64,000 nt of DNA from Tepidaquicella sp964564635 (GTDB lineage Bacteria; Bacteroidota; Ignavibacteria; Tepidaquicellales; Tepidaquicellaceae), in assembly GCA_964564635.1 (NCBI GenBank), contig CAZMAR010000002.1, positions 1 to 64,000 on the forward strand, in the 5' to 3' direction. This document shows positions 54,249 to 62,842 of this stretch, piece after piece. Made by a program: the position numbers and the translations under genes. Below the pieces are notes generated by a model that was not told the origin of the DNA, did no database searches, and saw only the letters and a list, made by a program, of their open reading frames with translations. The first letter of the stretch is position 1; every line of letters begins with the position of its first letter.

Positions 54249-56804
54249 ATGAAACGGGGTTACAAGTTATTCATTCTCCTCTTTTATCTTCTATTTGTTG
54301 CTTATTCGTTTGGTAATCAATTCCCTAACTTCTTCCCCTCTGCTAATTTTAACAATCATCAGATTAATTCTGCCATTCACTCTCAAAAAGGATTTGAACC
54401 TAACTGGGGACAGATAGGGGACTTTAATGGAAACAAGGTAAATAACATCTTATTCTTCGGTAAGGAAATGGGATTTTCGCTCTTTTTTAAAAACAACGGA
54501 ATAAGTTATGTTATTTATCAACAAGAGGGGAAAACTCAAAATTCATTACTAAACCGTATTGGGAACCTAAACATCACTGATGAGTCAAAGATAAATTATG
54601 CAAGGATTGATATGGATTTAATTAACTCAACTGTAGGGGCAAATAACATTATTTATGAAGATGAATTACCTGGCTATTCAAACTACTACCTTGCCCATTG
54701 TCCAGAGGGTATATTGAATGTTAAGAGTTACAGAAAGGTAACAATAAAAGATATTTATCCAGGAATAGATTGGGTATTCAAGTATGATGAAACTGGTAAA
54801 CTTCACCATGAGTTTCATTTATCCCCGGGAGCCAATCCTGAACAAATACAATTCAGGGTACGATGGGCAGATGTAGAAACTAAAGATGATGGTAAGCAGT
54901 TGATTTTATCTACTCCACTTGGACAGATAACCGATGGTAGAATTTTCTCATATCAGGGAGTAGCAGAGGTTGATGTTAGATATAAGTATTATGATGGAAT
55001 CCTTGGGTATGAAGTAAAAAATTGGAATCAATTAGGAAAATTGATTATTGACCCTCCACTTGGATTGATATGGGCTACTTATTATGGTGGTAATAGTAAT
55101 GAATATGGGTTATCAATTACAGTTGATGGTTCAGGGAATGTATTTGTTACTGGCGCTTCATCTTCAACAAATTTTCCAACACAAAACCCCGGAGGAGGGG
55201 CTTATTTTCAAGGTACTAATCAGGGGGGAATTTTGGTCACTGATGCATTTATATTAAAATTTAACAATTCAGGCGTCAGGCAATGGGCTACTTATTATGG
55301 TGGTCTTGGACTTGATGTTGGATACTCAATTACAACTGATATAAGTGGAAATGTTTTTGTTATTGGAAGTACTCTATCAGCAAACTTTCCAACCCAAAAC
55401 CCTGGCGGTGGTGCTTATTTCCAAGGAACTGGTGGCAATCTTAACTCAGATGCTTTTATACTAAAATTCACCAATGCAGGAGTTAGACTCTGGGCTACCT
55501 ACTATGGAGGGAGTGGAAATGAGATTGGCTATTCTGTTGTGACAGATGGAAGTGGAAATGTTTTTGTATCTGGCTCAACAATCTCAACAAATTTCCCAAC
55601 ACAAAATCCTGGCGGTGGTGCTTATTTTCAAAGCAGTATAGGGGGTAACGAAGATGCATTTATATTAAAATTTAACAATTCAGGCGTCAGGCAATGGGCT
55701 ACCTATTATGGTGGAGTAAATCCCGATGAAAATTTTGCAATGTGTAAAGATTTAAATGGAAATGTTTTTATTACTGGATATACTCAGTCTTCAGATTTCC
55801 CAACACAAAATCCTGGTGGTGGTGCATTTTATCAAGGAAGTTTAGCTTCAATGTCTGACATGTTTTTAGTTAAATTTACCAATGCAGGGGTTAGACAATG
55901 GGGAACTTTCTACGGAGGAGATAATATTGATAAAGGATGGGCGATTATAACAGATGCAAGTGGAAATTTATTTATTACTGGCGAAACCTATTCAAGTGAT
56001 TTCCCGACACAAAATCCTGGTAGCGGCGCTTACTTCCAGGGAACAAAATCAGGAGATTGTGATGCGTTCTTTGTAAAATTTAATAGTTCATTAGTTCGTC
56101 AGTGGGCTACATATTATGGAGGAGGTACTGACGAATGTGGAAATTCTCTTATGATAGATAAGGCGGGCAATCTTTTTGCAACTGGTTATACGTCCTCTTA
56201 TAATTTCCCAACTCAAAATCCTGGTGGCGGCGCTTACTTTAAACCTAATTACTCTGAGTGTGACGATGCTTTCATTCTTGAATTTACGAATTCTGGAGTA
56301 ATATATTGGGCTACTTATTATGGTGGTACTTCTGAAGACTATGGGTTTGGGATAACACGAGACAATAGTAATAATGTTTTTGTAACAGGAGAAACTTTTT
56401 CTACTGATATTCAGACTCAAAATCCCGGTGGTGGTGCTTACTTCCAGGGAGTCGGCGGTGGGGCTGCTTATAATGATGCATTTATATTAAAATTCCAGAG
56501 CAGTTCAATTGGTATTAAGCCGATTGGAACACAGGTACCAGCAAGTTATTCCTTGAAACAAAACTATCCCAATCCATTTAACGCTACAACTAATATAGAA
56601 TTTGACCTGCCTAACAGTACCTACATTACTCTTATTGTTTTTGACATTACAGGTAGAGAAATTTCACGGGTTGTAAATGAACACCTGAATGCTGGCAGTT
56701 ACAAAGTTACCTTTGATGCAGCAAAATTGCCCAGTGGAATTTATTTCTATCGCTTATCAACAAATGAATTTGTGAAAACAAATAAAATGATTCTAACAAA
56801 ATAA
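54249..56804 (+). CDS. T9SS-secreted SBBP-repeat beta-propeller protein
   Basis: A 851-residue secreted protein. A GGAG ribosome site precedes the ATG; the signal peptide covers about 1-23. Residues about 35-265 form the N-terminal domain common in SBBP proteins (FEPNWGQIGDFNG, VTIKDIYPGIDWVFKYDE, LHHEFHLSPGANPEQI). Seven SBBP repeats follow (about 275-750), each with WATYYGG, GNVFVTG and FPTQNPGGGAYFQG, probably a propeller. The last 90 or so residues are the T9SS type A domain (LKQNYPNPFNATTNI, terminal KTNKMILTK). The ligand is unknown; the repeats resemble those in cell-surface or adhesion proteins. Confidence 0.88.
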   Translation: MKRGYKLFILLFYLLFVAYSFGNQFPNFFPSANFNNHQINSAIHSQKGFEPNWGQIGDFNGNKVNNILFFGKEMGFSLFFKNNGISYVIYQQEGKTQNSLLNRIGNLNITDESKINYARIDMDLINSTVGANNIIYEDELPGYSNYYLAHCPEGILNVKSYRKVTIKDIYPGIDWVFKYDETGKLHHEFHLSPGANPEQIQFRVRWADVETKDDGKQLILSTPLGQITDGRIFSYQGVAEVDVRYKYYDGILGYEVKNWNQLGKLIIDPPLGLIWATYYGGNSNEYGLSITVDGSGNVFVTGASSSTNFPTQNPGGGAYFQGTNQGGILVTDAFILKFNNSGVRQWATYYGGLGLDVGYSITTDISGNVFVIGSTLSANFPTQNPGGGAYFQGTGGNLNSDAFILKFTNAGVRLWATYYGGSGNEIGYSVVTDGSGNVFVSGSTISTNFPTQNPGGGAYFQSSIGGNEDAFILKFNNSGVRQWATYYGGVNPDENFAMCKDLNGNVFITGYTQSSDFPTQNPGGGAFYQGSLASMSDMFLVKFTNAGVRQWGTFYGGDNIDKGWAIITDASGNLFITGETYSSDFPTQNPGSGAYFQGTKSGDCDAFFVKFNSSLVRQWATYYGGGTDECGNSLMIDKAGNLFATGYTSSYNFPTQNPGGGAYFKPNYSECDDAFILEFTNSGVIYWATYYGGTSEDYGFGITRDNSNNVFVTGETFSTDIQTQNPGGGAYFQGVGGGAAYNDAFILKFQSSSIGIKPIGTQVPASYSLKQNYPNPFNATTNIEFDLPNSTYITLIVFDITGREISRVVNEHLNAGSYKVTFDAAKLPSGIYFYRLSTNEFVKTNKMILTK
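55071..56495 (+). repeat. Seven SBBP tandem coding repeats of about 200 bp
   Basis: The repeat tract begins at the Trp codon 55071 and repeats about every 200-213 bases through FPTQNPGGGAYFQG motifs. Two 50-base segments, 55242-55291 and 55653-55702, are identical, showing very recent duplication or conversion between non-adjacent repeats. Confidence 0.85.
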
Positions 56805-57170
56805 TTTTTCTTTCTATTTCAAATTACATCAAAAAAAGAGGGAGTGAAAACTCTCTCTTTTTTTGATTAGACTATACCTATAAAGAAAAAAATACTTTGT
56901 TTTTTGTTCTGTTGTTTTTATATCTAATTTGGTAGAAAATAAATGGGGTATTTTTTTGTTCTTTATTTATTAAAACAAAAAATGTGATTTTTCTTTTTAA
57001 ATTATTTATACAATCTATTTTACTTTCAGAATATTGATATGCAGGTAAATAAAATTATATTCCGCAATAAAATAACTTTAATTAATTAACAAATATTTAT
57101 AATTTTCAAAATTATTTTAAAAGAATTTTTAATTTAAAAAACCTAACAATATAGGTAGGAAGGAGTACAA
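56805..57170. other. Intergenic region with terminator and cyclodeaminase leader
   Basis: About 366 bases. Its first 60 bases hold the terminator of the SBBP gene. The rest is AT-rich, with an AGGAAGGAG ribosome site at the end, just before the ATG at 57171. No other RNA or regulatory motif was identified. Confidence 0.45.
56831..56864 (+). terminator. Intrinsic terminator of the SBBP gene
   Basis: A 14-bp stem (56831-56844 with 56851-56864, one G-T wobble) around a TGAAAA loop, with A and T runs, lies 27 bases after the stop. Confidence 0.8.
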
Positions 57171-58148
57171 ATGGCATTAATACTAAACAGGGAGGATTTA
57201 ATAAAAATTCTACAAATGTCTGACTGCATTAATGCGGTAGAGAAAGCATTTGCAGAACTTGCTAACGGTACTGCTGTTCTGCCCTTAAGAATTGGAATTA
57301 AACCTGAAAACGGACTGTGCCTTTATATGCCTGCATATTTAAAAGAAAGTCAGGCGCTGGCTTGTAAGGTGGTTTCTGTGTATAAAGATAATCCTGTTAA
57401 GCACAATTTACCTACTACAATCGGAAAAGTACTATTACAAAATCCTGAAACGGGAGAGGTGAAATGTATAATGGATGGTGGATATTTAACAGCAGTAAGG
57501 ACAGGAGCAGCAAGTGGGGTTGCAACAAAATATCTTGCAAATGAAGAAACAAATAAAATTGCCGGAATATTTGGTGCGGGTGTACAGGCAAAAATGCAGC
57601 TCTGGGCAGTGTGTGAAGTAAGAAAAATTGAAAAGGCTCTGGTTTATGATTTATCAGAAGAGGCTGCTGATAAGTTTGTTTCTGAAATGAGTAAAAAACT
57701 AAATATTGACATTATCAAAGTAAGGGCTCCAGAAGAGGTTCTTACTGCGGACATAATTTGTACCGCTACTTCTTCTACAACTCCAATATTTGATGGAAAT
57801 AAATTAAAACCAGGAACGCACATAAATGGAATAGGAAGCCACACTCCAAATGCAAGAGAACTTGATACAGTTACAATAAAGAAATCGTTACTTGTAGGAG
57901 ATTCTACAGAAGCATGTTTTAACGAAGCAGGCGATATTATTATTCCATTTAAAAATGGAGAAATTACGCAGTCTCATTTCTATGCAGAGCTCGGTGAAAT
58001 AGTTACAGGAAAGAAAAAGGGTAGAACAAACAAGGAACAAATTACTTTGTTTAAATCAAATGGTTTAGCAATTCAAGATGCAGCTACAGCAAAACTTGTG
58101 TATGATAAAGCTCTTGAAATGGGAATGGGAAAAGAAGTAGAAATTTAA
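57171..58148 (+). CDS. Ornithine cyclodeaminase/alanine dehydrogenase-like protein (mu-crystallin family)
   Basis: A 325-residue NAD(P)-dependent enzyme with a strong AGGAAGGAG ribosome site. The family stretch CIMDGGYLTAVRTGAASGVATKYLA is split over about 100-124. The Rossmann motif is AGIFGAGVQAKMQLWA (about 130-145), and INGIGSHTPNARELD is typical of the C-terminal half. Members catalyse ornithine to proline plus ammonia, or alanine, lysine or related imine reactions. The downstream gene is a Na+/proline-type symporter (54-base gap), which supports a role in proline or ornithine handling. Substrate remains inference. Confidence 0.88.
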   Translation: MALILNREDLIKILQMSDCINAVEKAFAELANGTAVLPLRIGIKPENGLCLYMPAYLKESQALACKVVSVYKDNPVKHNLPTTIGKVLLQNPETGEVKCIMDGGYLTAVRTGAASGVATKYLANEETNKIAGIFGAGVQAKMQLWAVCEVRKIEKALVYDLSEEAADKFVSEMSKKLNIDIIKVRAPEEVLTADIICTATSSTTPIFDGNKLKPGTHINGIGSHTPNARELDTVTIKKSLLVGDSTEACFNEAGDIIIPFKNGEITQSHFYAELGEIVTGKKKGRTNKEQITLFKSNGLAIQDAATAKLVYDKALEMGMGKEVEI

Positions 58149-58202
58149 ATTACTCTTTAGTTTAAAAAAATAATTTATACCTTTAATTAAAAATGCTTTA
58201 GA

Positions 58203-59657
58203 GTGATAGCAATATTTTTCATTTATTTAGCTGTTGTATTAATAATATCTTTTATTTCCGCAAGAAGGGTAAAAACAACAAATGATTTTATTTTAGGCGG
58301 AAAGAAATTCTCCGGTGTTTCACTTGCTCTCTCAGAGCGAGCAACAGGAGAATCTGCATGGCTTCTGCTTGGACTTACAGGTGAGGCATATTTTATTGGA
58401 TTTAAAGCTATATGGATAGCCTTAGGATGTGTTATAGGAATTGGATTTATCTGGTTTGTAATGGGAAATAGACTAAGAGAAAAAACAGAAAAATATAACA
58501 CTCTTACAATTCCTGGTTTAATTTCAAAACATTTTCCAGGTTCAGAAAGAATAATTGGTTTACTCTCCGCCTCAATTATTGTTTTCTTTTTTATGTTTTA
58601 TATTGCTGCTCAGTTTAGTGGTGGAGGAAAAATTTTACAGGATACATTCGGTTTAAATCCTTTTTGGGGAATGATATTAAGTTCTGTAGTTGTAATTTTT
58701 TATTGCATGATAGGTGGATTTATTACTGTTGTTGTTACGGATATTTTTCAATCAATTTTAATGATAATTACTTTAATTGTATTACCTATTATTCTTATTA
58801 TGATTGCTTTAAGTCAAAATGTAGATGCACTGCACACTCTTGTTATATCCGGTAAAACATCTTTAGTTGATAGTTCTGGTATATCAGCGGTATTGTTTAT
58901 AATCAGTGGATTAAGTTGGGCTTTTGGATATACTGGTCAACCACAACTGTTGGCGAGAATGATGGCAATAAAAAATAAACAAGATGTTAAATATGGAAAG
59001 TGGACAGCAATATTCTGGACAGTATTTGCATATATTGGTGCATTAATAATTGGGTTTATGGGAATAGTATTTGTTAATAATGGAATAATTAATATTGAAT
59101 TATCTGGATTAGCAAAAGATTCAGAAATTGTTTTGCCTGTTTTGATAAATTTTTTTACCGCACCAATTATTGCAGGACTTTTACTATCGGGTGTAATTTC
59201 TGCAATGATGTCAACAGCTTCTTCTGAGATAATTGTTAGCTCCTCCTCGGTAACAGAAGATATTTATATGAATATAAAATCTAAAAAGAATAATGCAGGT
59301 AATTTTAAAGAACATTCAAAACTATGGTTAAATAAAGTAGTTACTTTAGGGGTAGGTTCAATTGCATTGGTTCTCGCTATAACAGTTAAAGATACTGTTT
59401 ATGGACTTGTTTCTTATGCATGGTCGGGTATTGGTTCTTCTTTCGGACCGGCTCTTATTTTGCTTTTATTCTGGAAAAGGCTTTCACGAGCTGGAGTAAT
59501 TGCATCACTAATAAGCGGAACAGTAGCAACTATTATATGGAAAAACTTTTTATTAAATCCAACGGGTGTTTCTGAGCGACTTGGAAGTTATATTTTTGCT
59601 CTTTTAATGGCTGTATTGTTCTCTTTAATTTTTCCTGAAAAAAACAAATATAAATGA
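58203..59657 (+). CDS. putP: Sodium:solute symporter of the proline (PutP) type
   Basis: A 484-residue SSS-family transporter with about 12-13 helices, read from a GTG start. Near the N-terminus it shows TNDFILGGKKFSGVSLALSE followed by GESAWLLLGLTGEAY, the PutP signature. SWAFGYTGQPQLLARMMAI (about 238-256) and SGVISAMMSTASSEIIVSSS (about 331-350, Na+ site) are also present. It would import proline or a related amino acid with Na+, which links to the Na+ extrusion by Mrp in this window. It overlaps the following ogt gene by 4 bases. Confidence 0.9.
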   Translation: MIAIFFIYLAVVLIISFISARRVKTTNDFILGGKKFSGVSLALSERATGESAWLLLGLTGEAYFIGFKAIWIALGCVIGIGFIWFVMGNRLREKTEKYNTLTIPGLISKHFPGSERIIGLLSASIIVFFFMFYIAAQFSGGGKILQDTFGLNPFWGMILSSVVVIFYCMIGGFITVVVTDIFQSILMIITLIVLPIILIMIALSQNVDALHTLVISGKTSLVDSSGISAVLFIISGLSWAFGYTGQPQLLARMMAIKNKQDVKYGKWTAIFWTVFAYIGALIIGFMGIVFVNNGIINIELSGLAKDSEIVLPVLINFFTAPIIAGLLLSGVISAMMSTASSEIIVSSSSVTEDIYMNIKSKKNNAGNFKEHSKLWLNKVVTLGVGSIALVLAITVKDTVYGLVSYAWSGIGSSFGPALILLLFWKRLSRAGVIASLISGTVATIIWKNFLLNPTGVSERLGSYIFALLMAVLFSLIFPEKNKYK

Positions 59658-60118
59658 AACTTCAAAATTATTATTTAACAACCCCAATAGGAACTTTAAA
59701 AATTTCTGGAGATAATAATTATATTTACAGCATAGTTTTTGCAAAAAAAAGAAAAAATCCTAAATTTGTTTTGGAAAGTATAAGGAAGTGCGCAAAACAA
59801 CTTTCGGAATATTTTAAAGGAAAAAGAAAATCTTTTTCTTTCAAAATAAAATTTTCCGGCACCACTTTTCAAAAAAAAGTCTGGAAGGAACTGAGGAAAA
59901 TTCCGTATGGAAGAATAGTTTCTTATTCAGACATAGCGAAAAAAATTGGTAGGTCAGCAGCGGTCCGTGCAGTAGGAAATGCAAATAAGAAAAATAAACT
60001 CACCATTGTAATTCCCTGTCATAGAGTAATTTCAAAAAATGGTTCACTTTCCGGCTATGCTGGTGGGGTTGATAAAAAGAAGTGGTTAATAACTTTTGAA
60101 TTATCAAATCTAAAATAA
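59654..60118 (+). CDS. ogt: Methylated-DNA-[protein]-cysteine S-methyltransferase
   Basis: A 154-residue suicide DNA-repair enzyme that removes O6-alkyl groups from guanine. The reactive Cys122 lies in IVIPCHRVI. The helix-turn-helix includes IPYGRIVSYSDIAKKIG, and GRSAAVRAVGNAN provides the Arg finger that flips the base. Its length matches the Ogt/AGT family without an Ada domain. It is translationally coupled to the symporter by an ATGA overlap, a probably passive arrangement. Confidence 0.94.
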   Translation: MKLQNYYLTTPIGTLKISGDNNYIYSIVFAKKRKNPKFVLESIRKCAKQLSEYFKGKRKSFSFKIKFSGTTFQKKVWKELRKIPYGRIVSYSDIAKKIGRSAAVRAVGNANKKNKLTIVIPCHRVISKNGSLSGYAGGVDKKKWLITFELSNLK

Positions 60119-60146
60119 CCCTTTATATATTTACAAAATAATTAAT

Positions 60147-60176
60147 AAAAAAAGAGTTGTTCTAAATGAACAACTC
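60147..60176 (-). terminator. Intrinsic terminator between convergent genes
   Basis: A 9-bp perfect stem (GAGTTGTTC at 60154-60162, GAACAACTC at 60168-60176, loop TAAAT). On the minus strand it is followed by seven T, which suits the gene ending at 60205. It is weaker for the plus strand. Confidence 0.75.
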
Positions 60177-60204
60177 CTTAATTTCTTATAAATAATATAA
60201 AGAG

Positions 60205-62175
60205 TTACTTCAAAAGAATCATTGATTTTATATCAGTAAATTCTCCTGCAATTAATTTGTAGAAGTAAACTCCTGAACTTAAGTTACCGGCGCTAAATAT
60301 TGCTATATGTCTACCAGCTTGCTGATTAGGATAGTTAAAGGAAGCAACTTCACTTCCAAGACTATTATATATTATCAGCTTAACATTTGAAGTTTTTGCA
60401 AGATTATATTCAATTTTTGTAACAGGGTTGAATGGATTGGGGTAATTCTGGAATAACTGGAAGTTGTTTGTAATTTGTGGTTTTTCACCCGTTCCTGTAA
60501 CCAGTGGACTTATATATAAATTTGCTGTTCTGGTATGAACTGGAGTACCATTTGGTCCCTTTGATGTTACAAGTAAGGTATATGTTCCTGTAGTAACTCC
60601 TCCGGTTGCGGTAATATTAATTGGTACACTACCTGGAAATGAATTTAATTTATTACCTGATGGGAAAGTAATATTTATTGTTCCAGAAGGAGGAGTTGGT
60701 GAAACAGAAGCAGAAACAATAACAGTATCTGTATATAGTTTCACACTTGGCACTTGCATTTGAATGATAATATTTCCATTGTTTGCATTTAGACTATCCT
60801 GTGTAGGATTCAGTCTCATTGCAAAATCCGGAAAATATGCTGACATACTTGTATAGTTGTTATACCGAAAATCGCACCACACAGGAACGGAAACTTTACC
60901 GTTTGACATTATAGCATCATAATCTCCCTGATATGCAGGTGGACTACCCGAACTGGAGAGTTTTGTTTTTGCTATCTGATTTGTAATTCTCTGGTTTGGG
61001 GCAAATGTATTACCACCATCAGTTGTATAGGTTGCATAAACATCCATACTATCACTTGTTGGGCAGTTTCTTGTATCATACCATTTTATATATAAATATC
61101 CTGTTTGATTATCACACCAGATAGCCGGGAAGAAGTTGTGATTATTTTGTGTGTTTGGGTCATCATTGACTGTTTTTCTTGCAGACCAGGTAAGTCCTTT
61201 ATCAGTTGAATATCTAAGGAATATATCGGGTTTATTACCATTTCCCGCTGGTTCATTAGATGCATAAACACAATATAACCTTCCTCTATACGGTCCCCAA
61301 CTATTATCAGCAGCAATAAAAGGATATGGTCTTGTTCTCATTCCGTTAACTGTAGAACGACCGGAGATTTCAGTTCCAATATAATTGGACCACTGAACTG
61401 AAGATTGTTGAGTAAAGTTTGCTCCACCATTGGTAGATAAAAAGAAAGTATAAACACCAGCCCCATTAGTTCCGCTATGCGTAACTGCATACACGCATCC
61501 GCCAGAAATACTTCCATTTGGTCCAACACAAACCATTGCTCCTGGTAGTGAGTGGGGAGTTAAGCTTGCCGTTTGAGCAAAAGTATTTCCTACATCAGTA
61601 CTTCTCCAGAAACTTGCAGTACCGGAGCTGGTCATAATTGAGTAAACATAATTTGAATACGGTCCTGCTGTCATATCGCAGGTAATCCAGTTTTTATCAT
61701 TACCACTAACTGCTGTAACATTGGTATAAACCCAATTTACACCAAAATTAGTTGACTTTGCAACCCAGCATCCATTAATTGGGCTTTTCATAGTTTCATA
61801 ATAAAGGTTCCCCAAACTATCAACTGCAGTTACAGGATCTCCAGATGCATTAGGAAATGATACTGTGGTAGTTAACCAGTCTAATCCATTGTGGTTATAA
61901 AATGCAACATTAATATTCCATCCGGTAAAGAACTGCAATGGATTAAGTGGGTTAATTGAAATGTGACCCTCTGAATATGTGGTTCCCATTATAAAATTGT
62001 CATAATCATCAATAGTAATGACTGCATAAGGCACATAAACAATAGGCATATTAGCATTCCTCAGGTGCGGTGGAATCTGATCAAGTGTGGGGTCATCTAA
62101 CTGAGCTAATACCTTACCATTTATAAATATAAAGGCAAAGGTAAAGAGTACTAAAGCAATAATAGATTTTTTCAT
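60205..62175 (-). CDS. T9SS-secreted sialidase-like (BNR) protein
   Basis: A 656-residue secreted protein with a signal peptide (MKKSIIALVLFTFAFIFING). Residues about 50-440 read as a sialidase/BNR-type propeller with repeated strands such as VAKSTNFGVNWVYTN, FWRSTDVGNTF, YSTDKGLTWSA and YTTDGGNTFAPN, with the S/T-x-D-x-G-x-T-W Asp-box pattern. A fibronectin/Ig-like stretch follows (about 460-560). The C-terminal T9SS type A domain includes LFQNYPNPFNPVTKI and ends KSMILLK. True sialidase catalytic residues were not located, so the enzymatic role is uncertain. Confidence 0.85.
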   Translation of the reverse strand: MKKSIIALVLFTFAFIFINGKVLAQLDDPTLDQIPPHLRNANMPIVYVPYAVITIDDYDNFIMGTTYSEGHISINPLNPLQFFTGWNINVAFYNHNGLDWLTTTVSFPNASGDPVTAVDSLGNLYYETMKSPINGCWVAKSTNFGVNWVYTNVTAVSGNDKNWITCDMTAGPYSNYVYSIMTSSGTASFWRSTDVGNTFAQTASLTPHSLPGAMVCVGPNGSISGGCVYAVTHSGTNGAGVYTFFLSTNGGANFTQQSSVQWSNYIGTEISGRSTVNGMRTRPYPFIAADNSWGPYRGRLYCVYASNEPAGNGNKPDIFLRYSTDKGLTWSARKTVNDDPNTQNNHNFFPAIWCDNQTGYLYIKWYDTRNCPTSDSMDVYATYTTDGGNTFAPNQRITNQIAKTKLSSSGSPPAYQGDYDAIMSNGKVSVPVWCDFRYNNYTSMSAYFPDFAMRLNPTQDSLNANNGNIIIQMQVPSVKLYTDTVIVSASVSPTPPSGTINITFPSGNKLNSFPGSVPINITATGGVTTGTYTLLVTSKGPNGTPVHTRTANLYISPLVTGTGEKPQITNNFQLFQNYPNPFNPVTKIEYNLAKTSNVKLIIYNSLGSEVASFNYPNQQAGRHIAIFSAGNLSSGVYFYKLIAGEFTDIKSMILLK

Positions 62176-62842
62176 TCGAATGAATATTTATTTAATTAAA
62201 TATATCTTTTTATTTTTAATTGAAATTATTTCATAAACAGGGGGGCAAAACATCTTGCAAATAAAAATCCATACATTGTAATATGTTTTGAAAACCAATA
62301 TAATTGTTTTTAAATTTAAATTCAATAATAAGAAACAAGATTGTTAAAAAATTAGTTCACAAATTTTATAAAAAGTAGATTCATCATTCTTTATTTGATT
62401 TATACCAACACAAGTTATAACCCTATTACATAAAATTATTAAAAAAGAAAATATTGAAATGTTGCAATTTTTGTTACGTTACTTAATTGTAGTTATATTA
62501 AATTGGAAAAAAATTTTTTCCGTAATTAATTTTTTTATTTATTTGTTTTTCTTTTAAAAATATTAAAACATCTTGTGAGACTTATTATATTAAAAGTTAT
62601 TAACTTTTTAATCTTCTGCTTTTATGTTTTTCTTAAGTAATTTTTATAATTGAATTACTTTGTATTAAGTGAGTATTATTCAATTACAAAAAAATTATAT
62701 TTTGAGTGCTCATTCCACTTTGAAAATGAAGTATTAACTAACCTCTTTCTGTTTGAAATATTCTATTAATAATATATGGATTGATTTAAATGATTAGATG
62801 TCATAATTTTTAAAAATTAATTATAATTAAGCTAAAAAAATT
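62176..62842. other. Divergent AT-rich intergenic region
   Basis: About 670 bases between the minus-strand sialidase-like gene and the plus-strand gene that runs off the window. Very AT-rich, with no gene, RNA or repeat that I can support. Promoters for both neighbours are expected here. Confidence 0.4.
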
